Of a stretch of DNA of 9,620 nucleotides, positions 1 through 5,904 are shown in pieces. Position 1 is the stretch's first letter; the number at the start of each line of letters is the position of its first letter. Made by a program: the position numbers and the translations under genes. Location: positions 1 through 9,620 of the forward strand of contig CAJZJY010000037.1 of NCBI GenBank assembly GCA_916050055.1, read 5' to 3'. The notes beneath the pieces are model-generated. The model was given only the letters and a program-made list of their open reading frames with translations, searched no databases and was not told the origin of the DNA. This DNA comes from an uncultured Streptococcus sp. GTDB taxonomy: Bacteria > Bacillota > Bacilli > Lactobacillales > Aerococcaceae.

Positions 1-842
1 TCTTCAATCGTCAGTGTTTCTGCACGTCTAGATGGGTCAATACCTGCAGCTTCTAGCGCAGCGGCTAAGCTTTCTTTTGTATGGCTATTTCCAACATAGG
101 CTTTGGCTAAATTATTCCATAGCGTCTTACGGCGTTGCACGAAACTGTTTTTCATGAGCGCGAAGAATTGCGCTTCGTCTTTCACTTCCACGAGTGGTTT
201 TTCGCGACGTTTTAACACCAAAATCGCAGAATCCACATTCGGAGCTGGATTGAAGACCGTCTTCGGCACGATAAATCCAATGCTCGCTTCACAGAAATAT
301 TGAATTGCAATCGTTAGCGATCCATACGCCTTCGAATTTGGCTCAGCCGTCATTCGTTGCGCCACTTCTTTTTGCATCATCATCGCAAACCCATCGATTG
401 GCAATTTCGATTCCAATAAGTTCATAATGATTGGCGTTGTAATATAGTACGGTAAATTGGCCACCACTAATAACGGCTCGTTGATGTCGAAATGCTCTCC
501 AATCACTTGCTCTAAGTCGACGTCCAAAATGTCGCTATGAACGACCGTTACATTATCATATGAGGCCAATGTTTCATCGAGCACGGGCAATAAACGGCCA
601 TCGATTTCAAACGCCAGCACTTGTTTAGCTTCTCTTGCTAGACGTTCGGTCAACGCACCAATCCCTGGTCCGATTTCAATGACGTTTGTTGTTTTATCGA
701 CTCCCGCCACTTCTAGCATACGCGTTAAAATATTCGGTTCAATCAGGAAGTTTTGCCCTAGACTCTTCTTTACCGTTAGCCCATGACGTTCCATAATCTC
801 GCGCGTTCTTTTCGGCGTCGCGATATCCTTTATTTCATTCAT
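1..842 (-). CDS. rsmA: 16S rRNA (adenine(1518)-N(6)/adenine(1519)-N(6))-dimethyltransferase RsmA (KsgA), 3' end outside window
   Basis: RsmA dimethylates two adjacent adenines in the 3'-terminal hairpin (helix 45) of 16S rRNA, using S-adenosylmethionine, late in small-subunit assembly. About 280 codons are visible. Residues 25-34 read [10 protein letters not shown], the family's N-terminal signature; [10 protein letters not shown] (56-65) is the SAM-binding loop; NLPYYI (129-134) is the catalytic N-L/I-P-Y motif; PAPNVDSA lies in the C-terminal half. The frame is still open at the left edge near a [14 protein letters not shown] segment typical of the last 20-30 residues, so probably only some 10-15 residues are missing. 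I chose the ATG at 842-840; a GAGG lies 6 nt upstream inside rnmV. The start overlaps the rnmV stop by 8 nt (ATGAATGA), implying translational coupling. It is the last visible gene of the four-gene operon. Identification is secure. Confidence 0.96.
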   Translation of the reverse strand, partial: MNEIKDIATPKRTREIMERHGLTVKKSLGQNFLIEPNILTRMLEVAGVDKTTNVIEIGPGIGALTERLAREAKQVLAFEIDGRLLPVLDETLASYDNVTVVHSDILDVDLEQVIGEHFDINEPLLVVANLPYYITTPIIMNLLESKLPIDGFAMMMQKEVAQRMTAEPNSKAYGSLTIAIQYFCEASIGFIVPKTVFNPAPNVDSAILVLKRREKPLVEVKDEAQFFALMKNSFVQRRKTLWNNLAKAYVGNSHTKESLAAALEAAGIDPSRRAETLTIE

Positions 843-1401
843 GTTTGTCCTCATTTTCTAAGACAGCCTCAAATGCCGCCCTTAATTGTTCTTCTGTAAT
901 ACCAAATAATTGTAATCTTTTCGCGAACTGTTTTCCATTCGTATGGCCAATTTTTAGAAAATCCGCCACCTTTTGACGTCTCGTTGCTGAATCTGGTCGT
1001 CCGATAAACCCAAGCGCCATCAGTGTTGATTGCGAAATCACTGGCTCTCCTGTTTCTGTTGAAATCTCATGCACCGATTCGAGTGCTCGCTGAATAGATG
1101 CGGTACTCGCGTGTTCCACCCCAAGACTCTTATGATTGTCTTTTCTGACGGCTTCTTCACGTTCGATAAAGGCATGCTTCACTCCAGGTACGCGCTCTTG
1201 GATAATATTTCGAATCCGAGTTCCTGGATAATCAGGGTCCGTAAATACAATCACTTCACGCGTTTGTAGCGCCTTTTGAATGAGCGCAATTGTTTCTTCG
1301 TCAATCGCAGAACCGTTTGTTTCAATCGTTTCGATATCCGGATAGATTTCTCTCAATCGTCTTGTATCGTCTCGTCCTTCTACGACAATGACTGGATTCA
1401 T
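835..1401 (-). CDS. rnmV: Ribonuclease M5 (5S rRNA maturation)
   Basis: RNase M5 cuts precursor 5S rRNA on both sides of its double-stranded stem to give mature 5S rRNA, acting on the ribosomal protein L18-bound precursor in Bacillus. The 188-residue product has the usual family length. The Toprim domain is at the N terminus: VVEGRDD (6-12) supplies the catalytic glutamate E8, and FTDPDYPG (53-60) supplies the DxD pair D55/D57. The conserved K-x-LGVEHAS stretch follows at about 91-99. A longer open frame reaches 1473, but its extra 24 residues are out-of-frame tatD sequence without family similarity; the ATG at 1401 gives the expected [12 protein letters not shown] start and has AAAGAGG 6 nt upstream. 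It overlaps the tatD stop by ATGA and the rsmA start by 8 nt. The rnmV-rsmA pairing is widespread in Bacillota. Confidence 0.96.
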   Translation of the reverse strand: MNPVIVVEGRDDTRRLREIYPDIETIETNGSAIDEETIALIQKALQTREVIVFTDPDYPGTRIRNIIQERVPGVKHAFIEREEAVRKDNHKSLGVEHASTASIQRALESVHEISTETGEPVISQSTLMALGFIGRPDSATRRQKVADFLKIGHTNGKQFAKRLQLFGITEEQLRAAFEAVLENEDKHE

Positions 1402-2180
1402 AGCAAGCCTCTTTCTTCCATGCGGAATAGCTTGATGGCATTTTGTGTCGTTTGAGCTGCCACTTCTTCCCAAGAAAGGCCGCGTTCTTTGGCAATCGTT
1501 TCAACCACATAGCGCGTATAGCCAGGTTCGTTTCTCTTTCCACGGTAAGGCACGGGCGCTAAATACGGCGCATCGGTTTCCACTAACATACGGTCGAATG
1601 GGACTAATTTTGCACATTCACGGACTTGCGGTGCATTTTTAAACGTCGTCACACCGCTAAAGGAAATATGCATGCCTAAATCCAAGAAACGCTTCATAAA
1701 TTCCACGTCCCCATTATAACTATGCATAATGCCCCCGATATCTTGAATGCCTTCTTCTTTTAAAATCTTGTAGCAATCTTCAGTCGCATCACGGTTATGA
1801 ATCACAATCGGTAATTTCATTTCTTTAGCAATCGCGATTTGGCGACGGAACACCTTATCTTGTTCCTCGGGCGTTGAATCTTTCCAATAATAATCCAGAC
1901 CCATTTCCCCCATCGCAACCACTTGTGGATGCGTCAAGCGTTCCTGTAGCCATTCTTCGATTTCAATATTGTACTGGTAGGCTTCTGTTGGATGCCATCC
2001 GATAATCGAAACCACTTCTTTGAACTCTTCGCTAAGCTCCAGACTTCTCGTAATCGTGTCCGTATCGAATCCCACCACCGCAAAACGCGTCACTGCTAGT
2101 TCCTTTGCACGCGCGATGACTTCTTTTTCTTCTCCTTCAAACGCAGATACATTTAAATGCGTATGCGTATCAAAAATCAT
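1398..2180 (-). CDS. tatD: TatD family metal-dependent hydrolase (DNase)
   Basis: Member of the amidohydrolase-fold TatD/YcfH/YabD family, cytoplasmic metal-dependent deoxyribonucleases linked to DNA repair and DNA fragmentation; the exact cellular substrate in Gram-positives is not settled. At 260 residues it has the normal length. Metal ligands are all visible: THTH with H6 and H8, GEMGLDYYW with E92, VIHNRDA with H128, MHSYNG with H153 (usually HCFSG or similar) and ETDAPYLAP with D203. The ATG at 2180 gives MIFDTHTHLN, the standard family start; AGAGGCG lies just upstream and overlaps the stop region of the preceding hydrolase gene (gap 11 nt). The 3' end overlaps rnmV by 4 nt. Nothing is missing or unusual. 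Confidence 0.95.
   Translation of the reverse strand: MIFDTHTHLNVSAFEGEEKEVIARAKELAVTRFAVVGFDTDTITRSLELSEEFKEVVSIIGWHPTEAYQYNIEIEEWLQERLTHPQVVAMGEMGLDYYWKDSTPEEQDKVFRRQIAIAKEMKLPIVIHNRDATEDCYKILKEEGIQDIGGIMHSYNGDVEFMKRFLDLGMHISFSGVTTFKNAPQVRECAKLVPFDRMLVETDAPYLAPVPYRGKRNEPGYTRYVVETIAKERGLSWEEVAAQTTQNAIKLFRMEERGLL
1408..1414 (-). promoter_or_regulatory. Ribosome binding site of rnmV
   Basis: AAAGAGG on the minus strand, 6 nt before the ATG at 1401. It lies inside the tatD coding end and decides the start against the longer open frame reaching 1473. Confidence 0.75.
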
Positions 2181-2191
2181 AATTTCGCCTC

Positions 2192-2830
2192 TTATCTTGT
2201 TGCGCCATTTAAGAATGGGTTTGTCGCAATTTCATCTTTTAGCGTTGTTGGTTCCCCGTGTCCTGGGAAAATCACTGTTTCAGCAGGTAATGGCAATAAA
2301 TATTTATGGATGCCTTCCATTAACTCTTTATGGCTTCCGTATGGGAAATCACTACGTCCAACGCTGCCTTTAAACATCACGTCTCCACCAATAACGAATC
2401 CATTTTCTCTAAAAATAAAGATGGTTCCACCAGGTGAGTGTCCTGGAATATGCGCTAATTCTGGTTCAAAGCTTCCGATTTTCCATTTGCCCATTTCTTT
2501 AGGGAAATAACCGTCCGCTGGCTTCACTGTAATATTTTCGCCAGAGTAGTATGAGCGATTCAATTCAGGATCGTGTAAAAATACTTTTTCCAACTCGTTC
2601 ATATACATTGGAATATTGTACTCTTCACGAAGCGCGTCAACGGCTCCGATATGGTCTCCGTGCGCATGCGTTAACACAATCGCAACTGGCTTCAATCCTT
2701 CTTCTTTAATTAGCTCTTTAATATCCTCGGCTTGTGCACCTGGGTCAAAAATCACTGTTTCTTTATTCTCATCAATTAAAAAGTAGACATTTTCTTCCAA
2801 ACGTCCTACTGGAATGCTTAATAACTCCAT
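2192..2830 (-). CDS. Metallo-beta-lactamase-fold hydrolase (glyoxalase II-like, YqgX type)
   Basis: A 212-residue cytoplasmic MBL-fold protein resembling the hydroxyacylglutathione hydrolase-like YqgX/YcbL group. The two-metal site is complete: THAHGDH with H55, H57, D59 and H60, IPGHSPGG with H131, GGDVMF with D150 and FPGHGEP with H191. The SVGRSDFPYGS stretch after the D150 motif is typical of this group. It lacks the long C-terminal domain of true glyoxalase II, so the substrate cannot be named; a small thioester or other ester is plausible. The open frame extends to 2887, but those extra 19 residues encode the ribosome binding site itself (AAAGGAGG) and part of the leader, so the ATG at 2830 is the start. 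It is the first gene of the operon with tatD, rnmV and rsmA, with 11 nt to tatD. Confidence 0.9.
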   Translation of the reverse strand: MELLSIPVGRLEENVYFLIDENKETVIFDPGAQAEDIKELIKEEGLKPVAIVLTHAHGDHIGAVDALREEYNIPMYMNELEKVFLHDPELNRSYYSGENITVKPADGYFPKEMGKWKIGSFEPELAHIPGHSPGGTIFIFRENGFVIGGDVMFKGSVGRSDFPYGSHKELMEGIHKYLLPLPAETVIFPGHGEPTTLKDEIATNPFLNGATR

Positions 2831-2837
2831 TTGTATT

Positions 2838-2845
2838 CCTCCTTT
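2838..2845 (-). promoter_or_regulatory. Ribosome binding site of the MBL-fold gene
   Basis: AAAGGAGG, close to a perfect anti-16S match, 7 nt before the ATG at 2830. It lies within the longer open frame and shows that the upstream ATG at 2887 is not the start. Confidence 0.85.
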
Positions 2846-2862
2846 AGGTCTCCTCTTAACTC

Positions 2863-2891
2863 TACATAAAATAGTGAGTTCTTGCAATCAA
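2863..2891 (-). promoter_or_regulatory. Possible promoter of the MBL-tatD-rnmV-rsmA operon
   Basis: On the minus strand TTGATT (2891-2886) and TATGTA (2868-2863) are 17 nt apart, between the queT terminator and the first operon gene. The -35 keeps TTGA, but the -10 matches only TAT of TATAAT, so this is weak. The operon needs a start here because a good terminator lies immediately upstream; readthrough from queT is the alternative. Confidence 0.28.
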
Positions 2892-2919
2892 AAAACGCCC
2901 AAGCATCGTGCTCGGACGT
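2890..2919 (-). terminator. Rho-independent terminator of queT
   Basis: On the minus strand an 11-bp stem (arms 2919-2909 and 2905-2895, two G-U pairs) closes a CGA triloop and is followed by six U residues (2895-2890). It begins 8 nt after the queT stop codon. There is no U tract on the plus side, so it acts in the minus direction. Confidence 0.88.
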
Positions 2920-2926
2920 CTGTTGA

Positions 2927-3436
2927 TTAATCATTGATTAATTTTTTCAAATCGATGGCTTTGTTTAATGCCGTCATCAACGGAATACCCGCTAATAATA
3001 CGACGATTTCACCAAAGAATGTTTCACCATAGCTTAACCAGAATGGTAATTCTAGCGCTAAGTTCAATTCAATCGCTACTAAGAAAATCATCACACTGAA
3101 GACACCTGCTAAAACAAACATACGTGTTTTAACGTCTTTCACTGATTTGAAGATCAATGCGCTGATAGCGAATGAAACAATAGAATGTCCTAATCCGAAT
3201 ACTAAGTCATACCAACCTAGACCAGACGCTGACATAAATACTGAGTTGACAAGTAATACACCGGCAACCACACCGATTCCGTATTTTTTGTCAAAAGCGA
3301 ATAAGTGGTTTAGCATTTCTGCGATACGGAATTGAATATTTCCAAATGACATAAATGCTGTTAATGATGTAACGACCACATAAAGCGCTGCGACGATTGC
3401 GTTAATCACAATCAATTTTGTTTTTTTATTTTGCAT
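2927..3436 (-). CDS. queT: QueT family queuosine-precursor transporter (ECF S component)
   Basis: A 169-residue, strongly hydrophobic protein of the QueT family (COG4708), the substrate-binding membrane subunit of an energy-coupling factor transporter for a queuosine precursor such as preQ1. Five or six membrane segments are visible, roughly residues 8-30, 48-66, 74-95, 105-124 and 133-156. Family-like stretches are FGNIQFRIAEMLNHL (about 31-45), GWYDLVFGLGHS (about 74-85) and ELPFWLSYGE (about 129-138). The ATPase and T subunits of the transporter are not in this window, as is usual for group II ECF systems that share one module. The leader carries a preQ1-I-like riboswitch immediately before the ribosome binding site, which independently supports the substrate. 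AGGAGG lies 7 nt before the ATG at 3436. The gene is monocistronic or cotranscribed with the upstream sigma factor, and ends in a terminator. Confidence 0.93.
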   Translation of the reverse strand: MQNKKTKLIVINAIVAALYVVVTSLTAFMSFGNIQFRIAEMLNHLFAFDKKYGIGVVAGVLLVNSVFMSASGLGWYDLVFGLGHSIVSFAISALIFKSVKDVKTRMFVLAGVFSVMIFLVAIELNLALELPFWLSYGETFFGEIVVLLAGIPLMTALNKAIDLKKLIND

Positions 3437-3443
3437 GTTACTG

Positions 3444-3481
3444 CCTCCTAGTTTTTTATTGAGGGATGGTTTCGAACCTCA
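3444..3481 (-). promoter_or_regulatory. preQ1-I-like riboswitch with overlapping ribosome binding site of queT
   Basis: On the minus strand the RNA starts at 3481 with UGAGG, loops, and returns with CCUCA, a 5-bp P1. Then come the A-rich tail AAUAAAAAACUA and, overlapping it, the AGGAGG of queT (3449-3444). GAGGUUC, CCCUC and AUAAAAAACUA match the B. subtilis type 1 preQ1-I aptamer at the same spacing, as I remember that sequence. The cytosine that pairs with preQ1 aligns (C before CCUC, position 17 of the aptamer). The bases that should form pseudoknot P2 with CUA (UAG in B. subtilis) read GAA here, so only part of P2 can form. Layout suggests translational control: ligand would pull the tail into the fold and hide the ribosome binding site. 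The queT context strongly supports the assignment. Confidence 0.78.
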
Positions 3482-3505
3482 TCGGCAAAAAAATCGCCAC
3501 GAGCT

Positions 3506-3511
3506 ATTGTA
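3506..3511 (-). promoter_or_regulatory. Candidate -10 element of the queT promoter
   Basis: TACAAT on the minus strand matches five of six bases of TATAAT and would start transcription about 18 nt before the riboswitch. No convincing TTGACA-like -35 lies 16-18 nt further upstream, so the promoter is weak or uses another recognition mode. Confidence 0.42.
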
Positions 3512-3583
3512 CTACAAACCGTTTCAGATTGGTAGTCATAGCATTAAAAATAACTAGCAAAATAAATTTATCTACTTTTAACA

Positions 3584-4144
3584 TCACCCTTCTCCAATAT
3601 AGTCTTTGAATTTCTTCTTGCACCGCTTGTGAGCTCCCTTGATGGACGTGACCGATTTATCGAAATGGTCCGCCATCTCCTCAAAGGTCGCACCATCCAA
3701 TACTCCTAAAAACACATCTCTTTCAAAGCGGGAAAGGTGGTGGAAATATTCCTCCGCCTCTTCATGCAAAAGCACTTGCCGTTCGCACGAATCTACCGAT
3801 GCCGAGAGCAATGCAAGTTCCGCCTTTTCCCCGCGAACGACTAACTCGTGTGGAATGAGCCGCTGCCGATGTTCCCTACGCAGGCACTCCACTGCTAGAT
3901 TTTTCAAGCAGCGCTGGTAATAGCCAGCAAATGAGACGGCATGATTCTCATCGTACTTATGCACCGCCCGAAGCATCATGATACGAGCCTCTTGCGCAAA
4001 ATCGTCTTGATCCATTTCATGAAAAAAATAATGGTGATGAATGCTCATAATCAATGGGTCAAAACGCCGCAATAATTCGGTGATTGCTTCCTCTTCATCC
4101 TCCTTTGCTAAATGGACAACCTCTGCTAACCCTTTTCCTTCCAT
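3584..4144 (-). CDS. Sigma-70 family RNA polymerase sigma factor, SigH/ComX-like
   Basis: A 186-residue sigma factor with only regions 2 and 4. Region 2 spans about residues 18-90: DQDDFAQEARIMMLRAVHKY (45-64) is the core-binding 2.2 helix, and SFAGYYQRCLKNLAVECLRR (71-90) covers the 2.3/2.4 DNA-melting and -10-reading part. After a poorly conserved linker, region 4 spans about 125-183, with FERDVFLGVLDGATFEEMADHF and then a helix-turn-helix ending in a basic KRCKKKFK tail (173-180). Architecture and the region 2 pattern resemble SigH of bacilli and ComX, the competence sigma factor of lactic acid bacteria, rather than ECF factors. It is not beside the secE-nusG genes where sigH often sits, and no anti-sigma gene is next to it, which fits the SigH/ComX type. 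AGGAGG lies 7 nt before the ATG. Which regulon it drives cannot be read from this window. Confidence 0.85.
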   Translation of the reverse strand: MEGKGLAEVVHLAKEDEEEAITELLRRFDPLIMSIHHHYFFHEMDQDDFAQEARIMMLRAVHKYDENHAVSFAGYYQRCLKNLAVECLRREHRQRLIPHELVVRGEKAELALLSASVDSCERQVLLHEEAEEYFHHLSRFERDVFLGVLDGATFEEMADHFDKSVTSIKGAHKRCKKKFKDYIGEG

Positions 4145-4174
4145 AATTTATCCTCCTAATTTAGTGTCAGCTCT

Positions 4175-4180
4175 AGTATA
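4175..4180 (-). promoter_or_regulatory. Candidate -10 element of the sigma factor gene
   Basis: TATACT on the minus strand, 30 nt before the ATG and directly after the upstream terminator. The expected -35 position falls inside the hairpin and U tract and has no TTGACA-like hexamer, so a standard promoter is doubtful. Confidence 0.35.
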
Positions 4181-4195
4181 TCCGCGTAAATACAT

Positions 4196-4230
4196 AAAAA
4201 ACCTTGTCTTTCTCATAGAAAAACAAGGTT
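4196..4230 (-). terminator. Rho-independent terminator of the ogt-ArAE operon
   Basis: On the minus strand arms 4230-4217 and 4213-4200 pair over 14 bp (one G-U pair) around an AUG triloop, and the outer end runs into five U residues (4200-4196). It sits 82 nt after the stop of the ArAE_1-type gene and about 50 nt before the sigma factor start. On the plus strand one pair is lost and no U tract follows. Confidence 0.88.
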
Positions 4231-4311
4231 AAAGATGAATTGTTCGAATCGTTTGTTTTGAAAAGCCAACGTCGGATAAATTCCTGCCCTATATTCAAAG
4301 AGCAATAAGGC

Positions 4312-5289
4312 CTATTCCTTTTCTCCGACCTTCTTGAAATAATGAACACCATACGTTTGGAAGAAATCGACTTTCAATTGTACAAATCGTTTCAAATCGC
4401 GTAATAGCTGATACAATTGCGCACGTTTTTCGAACTCACGACGCGTTTGTGGCAGTGGTCGCTCACGAAATTGTTCCAACAAGTCTTCAATCTCATCAAT
4501 TAACTGACTCGCCGTATTTTGTTCTGCTAACTGCTGTGCGGTCTGTTTAAACATCTCCGACAGAATCGCCATCTCTTCCCCGTCCCAGCGGAACTCGTTT
4601 AAGTTAGCAGCCATGATTTCCAAGAGCTTGCTTTGATCGCGGCGCATTTCGAAATATTGATAATCGTAAGTCACTTGTTTAGTTAAATGATTTTCCTCTT
4701 CAAGTCGTACATACGAGCGTGCCTCGCTCAGCTTTTCCTTCAACAACTGAAGCACTTCGCCATCATTTTTTCCATTTCCAATCGTCAGGAATCCCGACAT
4801 TTTCAAGAGAACCTCTCGCATTTTATCTTCAATTTCTTCTCGGACACGTTCGATTTCTTGGCGATACGACGGCATATACCAGTTCAGTAAAATTGCCACG
4901 CCAGCCCCAATGGTGACAAGCAAGAGTTCATTGACGAAGAGGCTAAAAGTGAGTTGTTGCTGCGTCCAAAGGTGAATCACAAGGACGGTACTCGGAGCCA
5001 CGCCGATATCCACTTTTAAAAGATACGCTAAAGGAATGTAGCAAAGAAGATACAACCCGAAACTCGTCACGTCAAATCCAAAAACAGCGAATATCCCCAT
5101 TCCGATTACAAGCGCCAAAACGGCTGCCGCGAGCCTTTGCCCTGTTGCCGCAAGCGAAACTTTCTTCGTATCCATGACACTGAGAATCGCAATAATGGCT
5201 GCCGCAGATGGCGTCGTTAAGTTCAGTGCCTGTGCCACAATTAGCGCCACAAACGCCGATACAATGACCTTTGCAATTTTAAGTTTCAT
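4312..5289 (-). CDS. ArAE_1-type membrane protein (aromatic acid exporter family, DUF939)
   Basis: A 325-residue membrane protein. The N-terminal ~140 residues hold about six hydrophobic segments (approximately 5-23, 26-41, 50-68, 72-92, 94-110 and 115-140), with the short TTPSAAAIIAILSVMDTKK stretch at 24-42 typical of the ArAE_1 domain. The remaining ~185 residues are charged and helical, rich in E, K, Q and R with coiled-coil-like spacing, matching the cytoplasmic ArAE_1 C-terminal domain. The family name is by remote relation to p-hydroxybenzoate efflux pumps; the substrate of these Gram-positive members is not established. The open frame reaches 5376, but the extra 29 residues are shifted ogt sequence. 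The ATG at 5289, with AAAGGAG 6 nt upstream, gives MKLKIAKVIVSA and is preferred. It overlaps the ogt end by 11 nt, so the two are very likely cotranscribed. Confidence 0.85.
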   Translation of the reverse strand: MKLKIAKVIVSAFVALIVAQALNLTTPSAAAIIAILSVMDTKKVSLAATGQRLAAAVLALVIGMGIFAVFGFDVTSFGLYLLCYIPLAYLLKVDIGVAPSTVLVIHLWTQQQLTFSLFVNELLLVTIGAGVAILLNWYMPSYRQEIERVREEIEDKMREVLLKMSGFLTIGNGKNDGEVLQLLKEKLSEARSYVRLEEENHLTKQVTYDYQYFEMRRDQSKLLEIMAANLNEFRWDGEEMAILSEMFKQTAQQLAEQNTASQLIDEIEDLLEQFRERPLPQTRREFEKRAQLYQLLRDLKRFVQLKVDFFQTYGVHYFKKVGEKE

Positions 5290-5818
5290 GCCTTTCTCCT
5301 TTCGACACTTTGTTTTTTGTGATGCGATGCCCCTCAAGAGCAAGCAGCGCGCGTTTTCGCTCCACGCCTCCTGCATAGCCTGTTAATGCTCCTGTTGTTG
5401 CTACGACGCGGTGGCATGGTACAAAGAGACTGATTGGATTTCTTCCGATGGCTGTCCCCACCGCACGCGAAGACGTCTTTCGCCCTCGTTTTTCCTCGAC
5501 ACGTTCGGCCACCTCTTTATACGTCCACACGGTTTGATAGGGGATTTCTGTTAACACGTCCCATACGGCTTTCTGGAAGGATGTTCCCCCCACGAATGCA
5601 ATCGGTACGGTCGAAACTACATCGCCTTCTCCTTGGAAATAGTCCTCAAGTGCCGTTTTCACATTCTTCCACAACGGCAACGAATCGTCCCATACAGGAT
5701 TTTCCACAAAGACGCACTCGTATTTTTGCCCTTCAAACCATAATCCCGTCAACGACTGCCCGTCACTGGATGCAATGATCGTTCCTACTGGTGTTTCTAT
5801 CTTCGTTAAAACCGCCAT
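5279..5818 (-). CDS. ogt: Methylated-DNA--[protein]-cysteine S-methyltransferase
   Basis: A 179-residue suicide repair protein that moves the alkyl group from O6-alkylguanine or O4-alkylthymine in DNA to its own cysteine. The active-site motif is FVPCHRVV with C135; SSRAVGTAIGRNP (116-128) contains the arginine that takes the place of the flipped base and the recognition helix; GALTGYAGG (143-151) follows as in the family. The N-terminal ~80 residues form the less conserved methyltransferase N domain. There is no AraC-type regulatory domain, so it is a stand-alone Ogt type and not a fused Ada. The ATG at 5818 has AGGGGAG about 6-7 nt upstream. It shares an 86-nt divergent promoter region with the NdpA-like gene and overlaps the ArAE_1-type gene by 11 nt at its 3' end. 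Confidence 0.95.
   Translation of the reverse strand: MAVLTKIETPVGTIIASSDGQSLTGLWFEGQKYECVFVENPVWDDSLPLWKNVKTALEDYFQGEGDVVSTVPIAFVGGTSFQKAVWDVLTEIPYQTVWTYKEVAERVEEKRGRKTSSRAVGTAIGRNPISLFVPCHRVVATTGALTGYAGGVERKRALLALEGHRITKNKVSKGERHET
5296..5302 (-). promoter_or_regulatory. Ribosome binding site of the ArAE_1-type gene
   Basis: AAAGGAG, 6 nt before the ATG at 5289 and inside the last codons of ogt. It settles the start of the downstream gene in favour of the shorter frame. Confidence 0.8.
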
Positions 5819-5839
5819 GGCGCACTCCCCTCATTTTTC

Positions 5840-5868
5840 ATTACAAATCTATTTTTCTATTATATAAT
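5840..5868 (+). promoter_or_regulatory. Promoter of the NdpA-like gene
   Basis: ATTACA (5840-5845, four of six bases of TTGACA) and a perfect TATAAT (5863-5868) are 17 nt apart on the plus strand. Transcription would start near 5875, about 30 nt before the ATG. Confidence 0.68.
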
Positions 5869-5887
5869 ATTTTCTATCGAATGAAAT
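5859..5887 (-). promoter_or_regulatory. Promoter of ogt (divergent, overlapping)
   Basis: A perfect TATAAT reads on the minus strand from 5864 to 5859, sharing two bases with the plus-strand -10. At 17-nt spacing the -35 position (5887-5882) reads ATTTCA, matching only three bases of TTGACA, so this promoter looks weaker. Start near 5852, about 35 nt before the ogt ATG. Confidence 0.5.
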
Positions 5888-5904
5888 AGGAAAGGAGCAC
5901 TTTC

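Noticed and set aside
1322..1543. 73-codon minus-strand frame across the tatD-rnmV junction
   Set aside because: Out of frame with both real genes, which are fully explained by known motifs there.
2020..2510. Two overlapping 117-codon plus-strand open frames opposite tatD and the MBL-fold gene
   Set aside because: They lie entirely antisense to genes with complete catalytic motifs, have no ribosome binding site, and their products show no family pattern.
2921..2940. Direct repeat TGATTAAT twice at the queT 3' end
   Set aside because: Two short AT-rich copies, one within the last queT codons; no third copy, no spacing pattern and no link to a mobile element.
3444..3481. preQ1-II riboswitch, the class first described upstream of COG4708 genes in streptococci
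   Set aside because: The leader has the short P1, GGTTC and A-rich tail of preQ1-I; the longer multi-stem preQ1-II layout is not there.
3530..3583. Terminator after the sigma factor gene
   Set aside because: Only AT-rich, mismatched pairings are possible between AGTAGATAAA and TTTATTTTGCT; not a credible terminator, so sigma factor and queT may be partly cotranscribed.
5434..5778. 114-codon plus-strand open frame opposite ogt
   Set aside because: Antisense to the ogt catalytic region, no ribosome binding site and an implausible composition.
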